Counted from the stretch's first letter, positions 16,765 through 26,227 are shown. The stretch: DNA of 64,000 nucleotides from Bacteroides acidifaciens (GCF_903181435.1 NZ_CAEUHO010000001.1:2852001-2916000), one strand, 5' to 3'. Numbers and translations are program-made. Notes: a model not told the origin generated them from the letters alone.

Positions 16765-18045
16765 TTAAAATATCGTTCCATCGGCTTTCACACGCAGTTC
16801 TACTTCCCGGTTGCCGCTCTCCAGCTCAATGAGGTAGTATTCTTGTTGCGGGGTCTGCACATATTCCATGTCGTCGATTTCGAAGGTGGCCCATTGCGAT
16901 GCGGCTATGGCATCCTTCACCGCCTGGGGCAGCGCGTTCGGACGGATGTCCCACTCCGTGTAGACCCATTGGTTGCGTCCGTTGAAATATACCTCCTTCT
17001 CAAGGTATTCGTGGAATATCTCCACTTCCAGCAATCCGTCGTCATAGTCGTACTCTACGATGCGTGCACCGGGATATTTCTGATGGATAAACGATGATAT
17101 CTCGACATTCACCATCTGGCCGTTGCCTTGTCCCGGATTGCCTCCCGCCTGCACAAGGGTAAGCGTTCCCTCCGGTGTAATGTCTACTTTGACATCGCCG
17201 TAGCGCGATTCGAGGTCGTAGCGGTAGAACTCGCTGTCGGGAGTTTTGTAGTGGTCGATGTCGTCGATCCGGTAGGTAACATAGTCGCTGGCTTGCAGCG
17301 CGGCGGCGACAGCCTGGGGTATCGTGTTTTTATCTTTAATCTCTGTCTTCGTATACTTCCATACGCCGTTTCCGGCGAAAAGCAGTTCGCGCCGCACCTG
17401 TCCGTCGATGATTTCAACCTCAGTCATGTCGCGCTCGCGGTCGATGTCGGTGATTCTAGCTCCAGGATAGTTGTCGCGGATGTATTGTTCGATGTTTCCG
17501 GAAGGTTTCGAAGGTATATAGTCGGAGTAATCGTAGTCGTTGCCCGAGTCTGTCACTTGCTTCACCAATACACCGTTGTCGGCGTAGTAGAGGTCCACTT
17601 CCGTTTCCCGCCCGTTCTCCTTTTTCTCCACTTCGATGACGTAGATGGTCTCCACGCCGTCACGCTCAAGTTTGTCCACATCGTCTATTTCCCAAGGGGC
17701 GTTGGCGTATTCGCTGCCGTTGAATGCCTGACGGACGGCGTCCGGAAGTGATGTGAAAGGAATATCAGTTTCCGTCATATACCATACGCCGCCATTGTCG
17801 AACCATGCGGCAAGATCGTTTTCCGTGTCTGGGACGGCACGTGTGGCGGGCATGGAGAAGACAGCCACCACATAGTCGCCTTTAGTCAGCCAGCGGACAT
17901 TGCTTGCTCCCGGGTATTTGGTTTCAAGTGCTATCTGCGCCAGCCGGCTCACATCGTTTGTGCCCCCTGCGGGAGCTTCCTCATTTTCACAGGCGGCGAG
18001 GGTAAGCACCACGCCTGCCGCCATCGTCTTTAATAAATTTTTCAT
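16765..18045 (-). CDS. Lipoprotein with three tandem PepSY-like repeats
   Basis: A 426-residue lipoprotein (lipobox LTLAAC, Cys19). It consists of three repeats at about residues 30-165, 175-295 and 305-426. Each has a KYPGA or NYPGA motif, then a line ending in W.YTETDI or WKYTKTEI, a proline-rich turn such as LPDAVRQA or LPQAVKDA, and an IDDxD/IDDMEY strand. This is a tripled version of the single-domain neighbours. Single PepSY-like proteins usually have one or two domains, so the triplication is notable. The gene appears visibly richer in G+C than the flanking AT-rich island DNA. Role unknown; a ligand-binding or chaperone role for surface fibres is possible. Confidence 0.8.
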   Translation of the reverse strand: MKNLLKTMAAGVVLTLAACENEEAPAGGTNDVSRLAQIALETKYPGASNVRWLTKGDYVVAVFSMPATRAVPDTENDLAAWFDNGGVWYMTETDIPFTSLPDAVRQAFNGSEYANAPWEIDDVDKLERDGVETIYVIEVEKKENGRETEVDLYYADNGVLVKQVTDSGNDYDYSDYIPSKPSGNIEQYIRDNYPGARITDIDRERDMTEVEIIDGQVRRELLFAGNGVWKYTKTEIKDKNTIPQAVAAALQASDYVTYRIDDIDHYKTPDSEFYRYDLESRYGDVKVDITPEGTLTLVQAGGNPGQGNGQMVNVEISSFIHQKYPGARIVEYDYDDGLLEVEIFHEYLEKEVYFNGRNQWVYTEWDIRPNALPQAVKDAIAASQWATFEIDDMEYVQTPQQEYYLIELESGNREVELRVKADGTIF

Positions 18046-18240
18046 ACCTGTTGAATGTTTTTTAATAACTATAAATGAAATTTGCCTTGATAAAGGTTCT
18101 GTTTTAAAAAGGGAGGAGGGTTAGACGTCCCTGAATTGTCTCCCCTAAAAGTATCTGTCCGATCCAGGGCACGTTCATCTCCGCCTAATCCTCCTCCAAT
18201 CTGAAATTGAGTTAAGGTCCGTAATGACGCTTCATTCCGG

Positions 18241-18696
18241 TCAATCGTCGTACCCTATCACGTTGAACCGGCTGTCGAACTTGATTTCAAGTCCACCGGA
18301 AAGCTCAATTTCCCACGTATAAGGGTTGCGTTCGATTTCCTTGATGAACTGTCCGCGGAATAACTCGTTCTTTGCCACGAAGTCGGCAATCGGCTTCGGA
18401 ACAATGCTTGCGGGAACAGGAGAATACTTCCGCTCCACGCTTTCCCAAGAACCGTCGGCGCGAAAGTCCACTTCCGTGCGGTCGGTGTAGGTTGCTTCGT
18501 ATTCCACAGTCATTATTTTGTGGTCCGCTACGACGTAAGCGAGCGTAAGATCCTTGAAATGAGTTGTCAGGAACTCTTGAGCGGCTTTCGGAAGACGTTC
18601 GAAACTGATTGCCTCCTCACGCCCGTCGGCATGTGCCGCCTGGGTGCCTAATAGCAACAGTGCGGCAGCCATGAAAAACATTCTTGTTCTTTTCAT
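18241..18696 (-). CDS. PepSY-like secreted protein
   Basis: A 151-residue exported protein with a standard signal peptide (AAHADG cleavage region) and no lipobox, unlike the other two. The mature part shows ISFERLPKAAQEFLTTHFKDLTLAYV, then VEYEATYTDRTEVDFRADGSWESVERKY and a terminal EIELSGGLEIKFDSRFNVIG, the two half-repeats of the PepSY-like family. It lies 44 bases downstream of the large fimbrillin-like gene. A 195-base gap without recognisable signals follows before the next PepSY-like gene. Confidence 0.8.
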   Translation of the reverse strand: MKRTRMFFMAAALLLLGTQAAHADGREEAISFERLPKAAQEFLTTHFKDLTLAYVVADHKIMTVEYEATYTDRTEVDFRADGSWESVERKYSPVPASIVPKPIADFVAKNELFRGQFIKEIERNPYTWEIELSGGLEIKFDSRFNVIGYDD

Positions 18697-18740
18697 AATT
18701 TAAAATGAATTGATTATTGAATATTGGGGTGACAGTTACT

Positions 18741-21689
18741 TTAGTATTCTCTAACAGGTAATATGGCATTGCAGTCGGACGTTCCGTCATAGTATCTTAC
18801 GCAGATATGAGGTTGCGCGTTTTCGCCAAAACCAAAGTGGAGTGCACTCGCCCTACCAGTTGTCCAGTGCAAATCCGCCATCCAATAGACTCCTCTCAAA
18901 GCAGTATCGTAAATCTTAGGTGATTGCTGGTTTTCCCATCTATGTACGTTTGAGAATCCGGTGGAGGGTAAGAAAATGGTTTCCCAATCTTGTGCACCTC
19001 TTCTGACTCTGAATCTTGCACCATACTCTTTTATATATTCAGCTTGACTACGAATCTGCGCATTCCAGTAGCTAAGGTCGCCGTATGTCATGTCGCTCAT
19101 TCCTGATGTCAGGAACTGTTCAAAGGCTCTTCCCGGAGGCACTGCGTATCCTCTTGGCGAAGGGTCATAAATTGTCTTCACAACTCTACCCGCAGAAGCA
19201 TCATCATTCAATAACGGGTTGTTGTTCCATCTGTTGCGGTATTTATCGCTCTCCCAGTACCATGGCCATTGTCCCTGCCCGTTTGTGCCACTTGGGGCAT
19301 ATATTTCTTCGGGGTATTGCAGGACTTCCCACGTGTTAACGTATTTTAGTAGTACCTTGAAAAATTTACTTGAAAATCTATTCCCCCAATAGACTGTCTT
19401 CTGAGGAACTGGGGTCAAGTAGCTCGAGCTATCTACGTATGTACCACCAGGGATGGGTATAGGACGTCCCCACTGATAAATGAGAGTATTGCCGGGCTTT
19501 CGTTCGCGGAACTCCTGACGTTGCAGCGTGATTATTTTTTCAGTCCCTATCCTCGAGGTGAAACGTAGCTTTATGGTACGACGACTGTATGTCCTTGAGT
19601 CGCCTGTGCAATGACCCAACGGCATTCCCATCATCCGATAAGAGTTGTTGCTGTTGTCATAGATCGTGATATCCGAAAGAGGATTTCCATAATCATTATG
19701 TTTATCCTCCAGACCATAGGGAGTAACCCAAATATGCCAAGACCAAAGGATTTCACCATTATAGGAAAGCGCAGAAATTACAGCGTTTCCCTGCTTTATG
19801 TTATTTGGATTCACATAGAATTTTATATAAGTTCCCAGATGGTATTGAACATTGGTTACCAGATTAGGTGCGTCCTGCCAGAATAATTCAACGTCTCGTA
19901 ACGCTGCGCTGTTATTATGTATCAACGCCTGTTTTACAGGAGCATTCGTAGCATCCCTCAAAGGATTTCTGATACTAGCGTGGGTCTGTTGGGGAATGTA
20001 GGACCTGGTGTTTAAAGAGCCATTTTTGAAAGAATTGCCAAATTTTATTGGGAACATATACCAGCCAGGTCCGTTGACGATATAGCAGTTTGCCGTTGAC
20101 TCAGCCTCCCTCCCTCCTAAAGTGGAAAGATCATAAGGAGCGTTCTGAGTACCAACCGACGGCCGATATTGAAGAGTTTCATCCTCGATGTTGTACCATT
20201 GTCTTTCCACTACATACTTCGCACTTGCAGTAATTTTACCCTTCGTGCCATCATTTCCAGCCGGAATCACCTTGGTTAGTCCAAACGTATTCAAGATATT
20301 GCTGGAGCCTGCTATGGTCGGATCAAGCCAAGTCTTGCCATCATCCGTCGAGTACTCATAGTTCCAGTCGACTGCTGTTTTTTCGTTCGGTTTTCCTCTA
20401 GGGTTGCTGTAGCAGCGAACACCAATATCTTGCGTCGAAAGGTTGAAGTCAAGGTTGTAGATACCTCCCGTATTATCCACCTCAAAGGTATAGTCCCATT
20501 CAGGATTAGGTACGCTTTCAGAGTTGGAAATAGTATATGTGTAGGTATTGTTCTGGAACCAACCGGCCGTAGTAGGTGAGGTAAGGTCGAGCGTGAAAGT
20601 ACGATCTTGCGTTTGGTTTTTCGGACGGAAAACTATTTCCAGTCGTATCTGATCACCGCCTTTATTGACATTTTGCGGAATCATGAAAAAGTAGCCGCCA
20701 TCGATAAGGTCGGTGTTCGCCGTGATAGTCTTCCCGGTAGCGTTTTGATACAGGGTGATCGTTCCTTTGTTGCGACGAGCTAAAATGTTGTTTGATGTAG
20801 CACTTTGGGGATTGTAATCCGCTTCCATATATGCGTTCAGAATCTTGAGGCTTTTCAAAGTGCCTTCGAAAAAATTCGTACCATGTGTCTTGATTCTGAT
20901 TGCAGCCAAGATGTGCTTGAATGTCAGGCTCACGGGCTGGCCGTTATTACGCGCAGGGACGTCAGAGTATGCATACACCACGTCCTGCGAATCAGTAGGC
21001 CTGATGGTCGCTTTTTGTGAGAGTGTTAATACAGGTCCTGGCTGATTCGTTTCTTTTTTGGCGGTTATGGTGAAGTTGGTGTTTCCGATCGCAGTACTAT
21101 GCGGCGCATAAGCGTAGAATCTCACCCTGCCTGTGGTGGGCCATGTGACACCTGTCGCCCAGCTCTTGCCTTGCTCTACCTTGAGGTTATTCATTAAGTC
21201 GAAGTTCTTCGACGCATCAAAGGCTCCATCATAAGACACTGCGAACATACCGAATGTGCTGTGGAAGTTCGTTCCGTCTACCTTGACACCACGCGTAGCC
21301 GGTGAGTTTTCAGGTTCTTCCGTTCCTGCCAATCTTGCTGCTTCTACAGCTCTTGCCATTTCTTCCTGCATCTCTTCCGTCATTCTTTCACAGTCGATTC
21401 CGTTGCTAACGTGCGTATGCAGGTAGAGAGGCTCCCCGTCCGGAGTCTCATAGTCCAGCTTCACCACGGAGGCGCTGTCTGCACTTGGTCCGTCTACAGC
21501 AGAACGGGTCTGCGACAAATCATCCCAGCCGTCAGTCTGTTGCACAGGATTGAAACAGATGGTATCCCAGTTAGGGCGACCCTCCATGATCTCATCGTCA
21601 TCACAGGCGGCAAACAACATGACTGCTATGAATGCCCCCGCCATACAAAAACGATTCAGCGAGTGTAAAAAGATTCTTCTCTTATTCAT
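18741..21689 (-). CDS. Large fimbrillin-family lipoprotein with C-terminal lectin-like domain (tip adhesin candidate)
   Basis: A 982-residue lipoprotein (lipobox MLFAAC) starting at the ATG at 21689. Residues about 120-400 have the Mfa/fimbrillin-like pattern (FGMFAVSYDG, VRFYAYAPHS, VSLTFKHILAAIRIKTHGTNF, YFMIPQNV). The middle carries Ig-like sandwich sequence. The last 150 residues (DPSPRGYAVPPGRAFEQFL, LPSTGFSN, GVYWMADLHW, NAILPVREY) resemble the C-type-lectin-like domains found at the ends of Bacteroidota surface proteins. Fused length and order suggest a fimbrial tip adhesin: an anchor or assembly domain followed by a ligand-binding head. It follows the 415-residue fimbrillin gene. The ligand is unknown. 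Confidence 0.8.
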   Translation of the reverse strand: MNKRRIFLHSLNRFCMAGAFIAVMLFAACDDDEIMEGRPNWDTICFNPVQQTDGWDDLSQTRSAVDGPSADSASVVKLDYETPDGEPLYLHTHVSNGIDCERMTEEMQEEMARAVEAARLAGTEEPENSPATRGVKVDGTNFHSTFGMFAVSYDGAFDASKNFDLMNNLKVEQGKSWATGVTWPTTGRVRFYAYAPHSTAIGNTNFTITAKKETNQPGPVLTLSQKATIRPTDSQDVVYAYSDVPARNNGQPVSLTFKHILAAIRIKTHGTNFFEGTLKSLKILNAYMEADYNPQSATSNNILARRNKGTITLYQNATGKTITANTDLIDGGYFFMIPQNVNKGGDQIRLEIVFRPKNQTQDRTFTLDLTSPTTAGWFQNNTYTYTISNSESVPNPEWDYTFEVDNTGGIYNLDFNLSTQDIGVRCYSNPRGKPNEKTAVDWNYEYSTDDGKTWLDPTIAGSSNILNTFGLTKVIPAGNDGTKGKITASAKYVVERQWYNIEDETLQYRPSVGTQNAPYDLSTLGGREAESTANCYIVNGPGWYMFPIKFGNSFKNGSLNTRSYIPQQTHASIRNPLRDATNAPVKQALIHNNSAALRDVELFWQDAPNLVTNVQYHLGTYIKFYVNPNNIKQGNAVISALSYNGEILWSWHIWVTPYGLEDKHNDYGNPLSDITIYDNSNNSYRMMGMPLGHCTGDSRTYSRRTIKLRFTSRIGTEKIITLQRQEFRERKPGNTLIYQWGRPIPIPGGTYVDSSSYLTPVPQKTVYWGNRFSSKFFKVLLKYVNTWEVLQYPEEIYAPSGTNGQGQWPWYWESDKYRNRWNNNPLLNDDASAGRVVKTIYDPSPRGYAVPPGRAFEQFLTSGMSDMTYGDLSYWNAQIRSQAEYIKEYGARFRVRRGAQDWETIFLPSTGFSNVHRWENQQSPKIYDTALRGVYWMADLHWTTGRASALHFGFGENAQPHICVRYYDGTSDCNAILPVREY

Positions 21690-22018
21690 ACGTTGTATCA
21701 ATTATTATAATTATTGTTTTCATTCTGATGGCACACCGGTATAGCGGCGGCTCGGGTGTCAAGCAGACAACATGCAGGGATGCTGGCGGCTCGAATGCCA
21801 AGCAGATGGTGCTGCTTGGCGGCAGCTTCAAAATATATCCGCTGCCTGTAGTAGTAACCGGGAAGGGACAGAACGTCCGGCTTTCACCTCGGTACGCTCC
21901 CCAAATGGACTCGCAGAAACGATATACCTATGTCATCGAGACCTTTCCGCAACCCCATAGTCGGTCCAACCCCGCCCGGTCTAAAATTGCTTAAGATTAT
22001 TTACTTTAAATGTATGGA
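21690..22018 (-). other. Structured intergenic region between the two fimbrillin-like genes
   Basis: A 329-base gap with no supported gene on either strand. It is more G+C-rich than its neighbours and contains a perfect hairpin, CCAAGCAG (21798-21805) with CTGCTTGG (21812-21819), plus a nearby direct repeat of a GCGGCTCG..GTCAAGCAGA-type unit at about 21745 and 21787. It could tune expression of the tip gene relative to the stalk gene by attenuation or RNA processing. No T-run follows the hairpin on the minus strand, so it is not a classical terminator. Confidence 0.45.
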
Positions 22019-23266
22019 TTACATAGGCATCGTGGTGTTACCGCCCTCTGTCCACGGTTCAACAGAAACCTCGAAGTTGATCTGACCACCTTCATGCTCT
22101 TCTCCACCGTCACCACCATCTGGTAGTTCAATATCCGGGTCAACCGGAGTAGTCGGGTCAACAGCACCGGAACCGTTAGTAAAATCGAGTAGGAAAGTAT
22201 ACTTCATGCCTTGCTCCAACTTAAATGAAATAGGAATCATTGCCAGACCGTATTTATTTTCTGAACCTACAATATATTTTATATTACCACTTGTATCAGT
22301 CATAGTTACCTTACAAATAACGGAAAGATATGTTCCCTTAGGAGCATTTGTTGGATCGTATTTAGTTGTACCTTGCTCTTGAGCAGACTCAACTGTCGGG
22401 AACAGCATGAATGACTCGGCTTCAGGCAGGACTGATTTCCAGCTAGCATCCAAAGTAGTAGGTATTGCGTTCTCATGCCAACGAATCCAAGCGTCTCCTG
22501 AAGGATCAGTTCCCTCCTTCTCATGAGACCATGTACCGGTAAAATTAGAATGTGCCGTGCCTTCTGGTACATCTGCAACATTATACACCCAAGTTCCATA
22601 TTGGTACAGACCTTTTATACGCGCACCCAGCACTTCCACTGTTCGACCATTACCATGTTTGTCGTTCTTAGCTTGTATTTCAACCTTTGATAAAAGGTGC
22701 TTAAAATTTAGTTTTACGGCACCATCTCCCTCTTTACCCTCATAGAAAGCGGCACAGATATCATGCATCGGATGATCTTTTGTAACTGTTGCTCCATCAC
22801 CATTATATTGTGTATATTTGCCATCAGCGTCCATGTAATGTGGACCATTATGGATTTGCGCGTCCTTGAGGAATGGATATTTGTTGCCTGTAACTCCTTC
22901 ATCACCTGCAACTGGTTCCTTGAAGTAGGCATTTGACGAGCCGTGAACTGCGAAAAATCTCAAAGCTTTGTCTTTCTTCTTCCAATTGTAAATTCTGTCT
23001 GTTACCCAGTTACCATCTACTTTATTCACATTTTCAGGACCAAAGTAGTGTTTATTCTCCCAGTCATAGCAGACAACCTTGAACGTAGATATGTTGTCTC
23101 CAGTAGTCGTATTGTTACGCGTGACAGGCGCTTTGTCCAAGATAGTTCTAAAAGTGATAGCACTACCGTTGCTATCAAGAGCAGAAGAATCGTTGATAAC
23201 CTCATCCTGAGAACAGGAAGTCATTGCAATGGCTGCTAAAGCCGCTAAATAAAAACTTTTTTTCAT
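22019..23266 (-). CDS. Fimbrillin-family lipoprotein (major stalk subunit candidate)
   Basis: A 415-residue lipoprotein starting at the ATG at 23266 (lipobox IAMTSC). Typical fimbrillin features are the N-terminal SAITFRTILDKAPVTR, the FKVVCYDWENKHYFGPENV strand region, LNFKHLLSKVEIQAKN near the middle, and the final ISFKLEQGMKYTFLLDFTNGSGA followed by an acidic spacer and a terminal FEVSVEPWTEGG strand. A terminal strand of this type usually serves donor-strand assembly in type V fimbriae. It lies downstream of DUF5119 after a 270-base gap. No promoter could be identified in that gap. Confidence 0.85.
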   Translation of the reverse strand: MKKSFYLAALAAIAMTSCSQDEVINDSSALDSNGSAITFRTILDKAPVTRNNTTTGDNISTFKVVCYDWENKHYFGPENVNKVDGNWVTDRIYNWKKKDKALRFFAVHGSSNAYFKEPVAGDEGVTGNKYPFLKDAQIHNGPHYMDADGKYTQYNGDGATVTKDHPMHDICAAFYEGKEGDGAVKLNFKHLLSKVEIQAKNDKHGNGRTVEVLGARIKGLYQYGTWVYNVADVPEGTAHSNFTGTWSHEKEGTDPSGDAWIRWHENAIPTTLDASWKSVLPEAESFMLFPTVESAQEQGTTKYDPTNAPKGTYLSVICKVTMTDTSGNIKYIVGSENKYGLAMIPISFKLEQGMKYTFLLDFTNGSGAVDPTTPVDPDIELPDGGDGGEEHEGGQINFEVSVEPWTEGGNTTMPM

Positions 23267-23536
23267 ATTATAACACAAATAATTGTTTAAATCCGGTTTA
23301 AACGGATTGGGATTAAATAACTAATAATTTATCAAACATTTGTTTTAGTTTCTACCCATAGGTAGGTGATCCGATTGTGTGACTTGCGTCCAGATTCGTT
23401 GTCTGTCCGGATTCCGGCAAAAGTGGCGGAACGCTTGTCGTTCACATCCACAAGTTTCATTACGGCATTTTTTTTTCATACCTTTGAAAAAATTAATAAT
23501 TAACTTATATATGATAGCTTGAAAATTGAATGCTTG

Positions 23537-24487
23537 CTACATCGGGATCTCAATCTCATCACCGTCCATCCAGTCGCCCACGTCCGGGTTGAAACCGCCA
23601 CCGTTTGTAATCGGCTTCGGAAGCTCCAGACCGTCAATCACGATCTCCACATTACATTGGTCGGTTGCCCCATGCACCTGGTCGGTGACGTTGAACGTCT
23701 GATAGAATCTGCTGCCATCCGCCAATATGGCATAGATGGTCAGTTGGTGCGGATTATCCAACGTGGGGCAATGACCGAACACGTGGAAGTTTGACGTGAT
23801 GGTGGATTCCATATCCGAGTTTCCTGGGAACGACATCGTCACCAGCTCCTTGGTAAGTTCGCCACTTCCTGCCAGCAGTCCGCCCGCCATACTTGAAAGC
23901 GCCCCGCTTATGTCACGTGCATATTTCAGGTTGGTGACGTTAAGCACCTTTACCGTGTAGTTGCAGAGCTTTCTTTCAGGATAGAGCGTGATTTTATAGC
24001 TTTGGGTAGGGTCGGTGAGGTATATTCCCATCTCGCCGGCACTCCACAGCCTGTCGGGTGTGTATGCCGCACGCTCGTTTTCCGTACCTTCTGCTCTAGG
24101 CGGCTCACTTCCGCGCACTCCCAGGAAGGAAAGCAGCGAAGTAGTGACGGTACGCACTTCAAACGTCTCCCAGCGACCTGTGCCTTGAAGCTGGTTCGTC
24201 TCCGAGTCGCTGTTGATACCGACTACATTGTAGCGTCCCAGCGGCACGGAAATCTTGCCGCCATTCTTGCCTGCGAACTGAAAACGTTCGGCTGCTCCTC
24301 CTTCTTCGGGAACAAAGTATATGTCCATTGTCGTCGGATCAGCGTCAGGCGCGTTCTTCCAGTCGAAGACAACCTCCACATCCACAAAGTGACGATGGTC
24401 GTAGCACAGCTCTTTGTGCTCGCACGAGCTGAAAAGCAGTCCTGCCGTAAGCGACAATATACTTGCTATCCTTTTTATCTTTTTCAT
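23537..24487 (-). CDS. DUF5119 family lipoprotein (fimbria-associated)
   Basis: A 316-residue lipoprotein (lipobox LLFSSC) with the DUF5119 start CEHKELCYDHRHFVDVEVVFDWKNAPDA and MDIYFVPEEGG, followed by GRYNVVGINSDSE and a long beta-rich domain ending in VEIVIDGLELPKPI. DUF5119 proteins accompany fimbrillin genes in Bacteroides and resemble Mfa2-type anchors, which regulate fibre length and fix it to the outer membrane. Its ATG overlaps the stop of the upstream DUF3575 gene (ATGA), so the two are translationally coupled. Confidence 0.85.
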   Translation of the reverse strand: MKKIKRIASILSLTAGLLFSSCEHKELCYDHRHFVDVEVVFDWKNAPDADPTTMDIYFVPEEGGAAERFQFAGKNGGKISVPLGRYNVVGINSDSETNQLQGTGRWETFEVRTVTTSLLSFLGVRGSEPPRAEGTENERAAYTPDRLWSAGEMGIYLTDPTQSYKITLYPERKLCNYTVKVLNVTNLKYARDISGALSSMAGGLLAGSGELTKELVTMSFPGNSDMESTITSNFHVFGHCPTLDNPHQLTIYAILADGSRFYQTFNVTDQVHGATDQCNVEIVIDGLELPKPITNGGGFNPDVGDWMDGDEIEIPM

Positions 24488-26187
24488 TGTTTCCCTCCTT
24501 TCTTCTCATTGTAGTTACCGCGTCCTATCAGCCACACGAGGGATACTTCTGCCTTGGTGGGTCCGAACCAGTGGCGTTGCTTGGTCTGCTCCCATACGTA
24601 GTGTGTGTCAACAGGATTATATTTCCTGTATTCACCTGTCAGATAGCCTACACCGACACCGAAGTCGAGATTCAGCCTACGTGCAACAGGAAGCGAATAA
24701 CCGTATTCGATACCCACGCCATAAGATGGCTTATCCAGCAACTTTCCGCCCGGCTTGCCACCCATGTAGCCTTTTCCTCCCAACTCTACATCGTAGGTCA
24801 GTGCTTGCAGGTAGAGCCCGAGATGGTGACCCTCGAATGCTTTTTGTTTGGCGCGTTTGCCTAAATACTTGCGAACATCAAGTTCGCCACCGTAAATTCT
24901 CCAGTAGTTGTGGGCACGGTCGTTTTTCCACCATGCGTGCATCCATGAAGCACCTATCGTCCAGCCACGACCCAAATAAAATTCTGCTCCTACATTAGGT
25001 ACAAGCGCTGCGTCATAAAGCAGATTGCTCTTGACCGCCATCTGGAACGGCTTGCGCACACGTTCTTCCGCTTCCACCGATATTTTTCTCGCCATTGCAG
25101 CTGCTTCGGCTGCTTCAGCGGCAGCACGTTTTGCCTTCTCGGCTGCGGCACGTGCACGCTCCACGGCTTCATCGGCCTGTGCCTGTGTCTTGGCTACAAC
25201 CGCTTCGGCATTCACCCTCGCCACATGGTCGGCAGGAACGTCGCCTATGACAGCAAGCACCTCCTCGGCATTGCGACGCGCTTCGGCTGCTTCCGCAAAG
25301 GCTTCATCGGCAGCTGCGATGGCTGCATCCGCTGCGTTCTGCGCCCTGTCTGCCGCCACCGAGGCACGGGTTGCCGCCGCAAGAATAACGTCCGCCTGCT
25401 CCTGAGTGATTTTTTTGCCTTCTACAAACGTCTCTTTCGCTGCTGCTACCGCCTCAGCAGCGGCAGCCACGGCAATACCCGCCTCATGTTCCGCAAGTGC
25501 GGCTGCTGCAAGAGCCTTGTCGGCCGAAACATTCGCCTTGAACGAAAAGTCGGTAGCCTGAGCGATGCTCACACTATGATCGGGGATGGTATCGTACTCG
25601 CACACCACACTGACACTTGACCCACGCAGTTCGGGGAAAAAGTGCTTGAACATATAATTCCACGCCTTCCCTCCACGAAGCACACTCAACTGTCGCTTAC
25701 GACTGTCGACCACCTTTTTATTTTTGAATACCCACTCGGGGGTATTGTGCAGAATATTGAGAACCTCTTCTTTATAAGGCATCTGTGAGGCAGTCACCAA
25801 TCTGATAAGCCCGTCCCAATCCACACCTTGAGAGTTTAATGAAACAAGAGAATCTGCTAGTGGGACTTCACGGATAAAATAATTCCGAATAACCGTACCA
25901 CGATCTAAACTCAAACGTTCATTGATACTACTGGACCCTTCCGGAGAAGCACCAGATTCCAGACGCAACTGACGGAAAACAATCGCAGTATCACCCCTAA
26001 GCTTTCTTAGCAACTCCACGGCACCCGACAGCGATGCCGCATTATTCCGGTACGACGGCTCCAGTTCTGAGCGCCCCGTTCGGAAATAAATTCTCGAGGA
26101 TAGCGTATCAGCACACGAGAATTCCTGTCCCGAGACTGATTCCAAAGCGAGAATCATCACCATTAATACTACTAATACTTTTCTCAT
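24484..26187 (-). CDS. DUF3575 outer-membrane protein with internal Ala-rich coiled coil
   Basis: A 567-residue exported protein (signal peptide cleaved near SVSGQ), first gene of the fimbrial series. Residues about 30-180 form an OmpA-like region (IYFRTGRSELEPSYRNN, LESGASPEGSSSINERLSLDRG) as in the DUF3868/DUF3575 family. Residues about 220-380 are an alanine/glutamate-rich, presumably coiled-coil insertion. Residues 380-567 are the DUF3575 barrel (MAVKSNLLYDAALVPNVGAEFYL, GYSLPVARRLNLDFGVGVGYLTGEYRKY, HWFGPTKAEVSLVWLIG). The coiled coil is not part of usual family members and could span the periplasm or bind peptidoglycan. The upstream 40 bases lead directly to the left inverted repeat of the proposed switch. 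Confidence 0.85.
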   Translation of the reverse strand: MRKVLVVLMVMILALESVSGQEFSCADTLSSRIYFRTGRSELEPSYRNNAASLSGAVELLRKLRGDTAIVFRQLRLESGASPEGSSSINERLSLDRGTVIRNYFIREVPLADSLVSLNSQGVDWDGLIRLVTASQMPYKEEVLNILHNTPEWVFKNKKVVDSRKRQLSVLRGGKAWNYMFKHFFPELRGSSVSVVCEYDTIPDHSVSIAQATDFSFKANVSADKALAAAALAEHEAGIAVAAAAEAVAAAKETFVEGKKITQEQADVILAAATRASVAADRAQNAADAAIAAADEAFAEAAEARRNAEEVLAVIGDVPADHVARVNAEAVVAKTQAQADEAVERARAAAEKAKRAAAEAAEAAAMARKISVEAEERVRKPFQMAVKSNLLYDAALVPNVGAEFYLGRGWTIGASWMHAWWKNDRAHNYWRIYGGELDVRKYLGKRAKQKAFEGHHLGLYLQALTYDVELGGKGYMGGKPGGKLLDKPSYGVGIEYGYSLPVARRLNLDFGVGVGYLTGEYRKYNPVDTHYVWEQTKQRHWFGPTKAEVSLVWLIGRGNYNEKKGGKQ

Positions 26188-26227
26188 TTATAATATTATC
26201 TAATTTATTTCTTTAATATATATACTG

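Noticed and set aside
17128..17751. Long plus-strand frame antisense to the triple PepSY-like gene
   Set aside because: The valine-rich translation mirrors acidic codons on the real strand; the minus-strand product has a clear lipoprotein signal and repeats.
21632..21994. Overlapping plus-strand frames in the gap between fimbrillin genes
   Set aside because: They overlap each other in several frames, have no family resemblance or promoter, and partly run antisense into the large fimbrillin gene.
25025..25405. Ala-rich open frame on the plus strand across the DUF3575 gene
   Set aside because: It is antisense to the GCN-rich coiled-coil region and reflects its biased codons; no start signals or family match.
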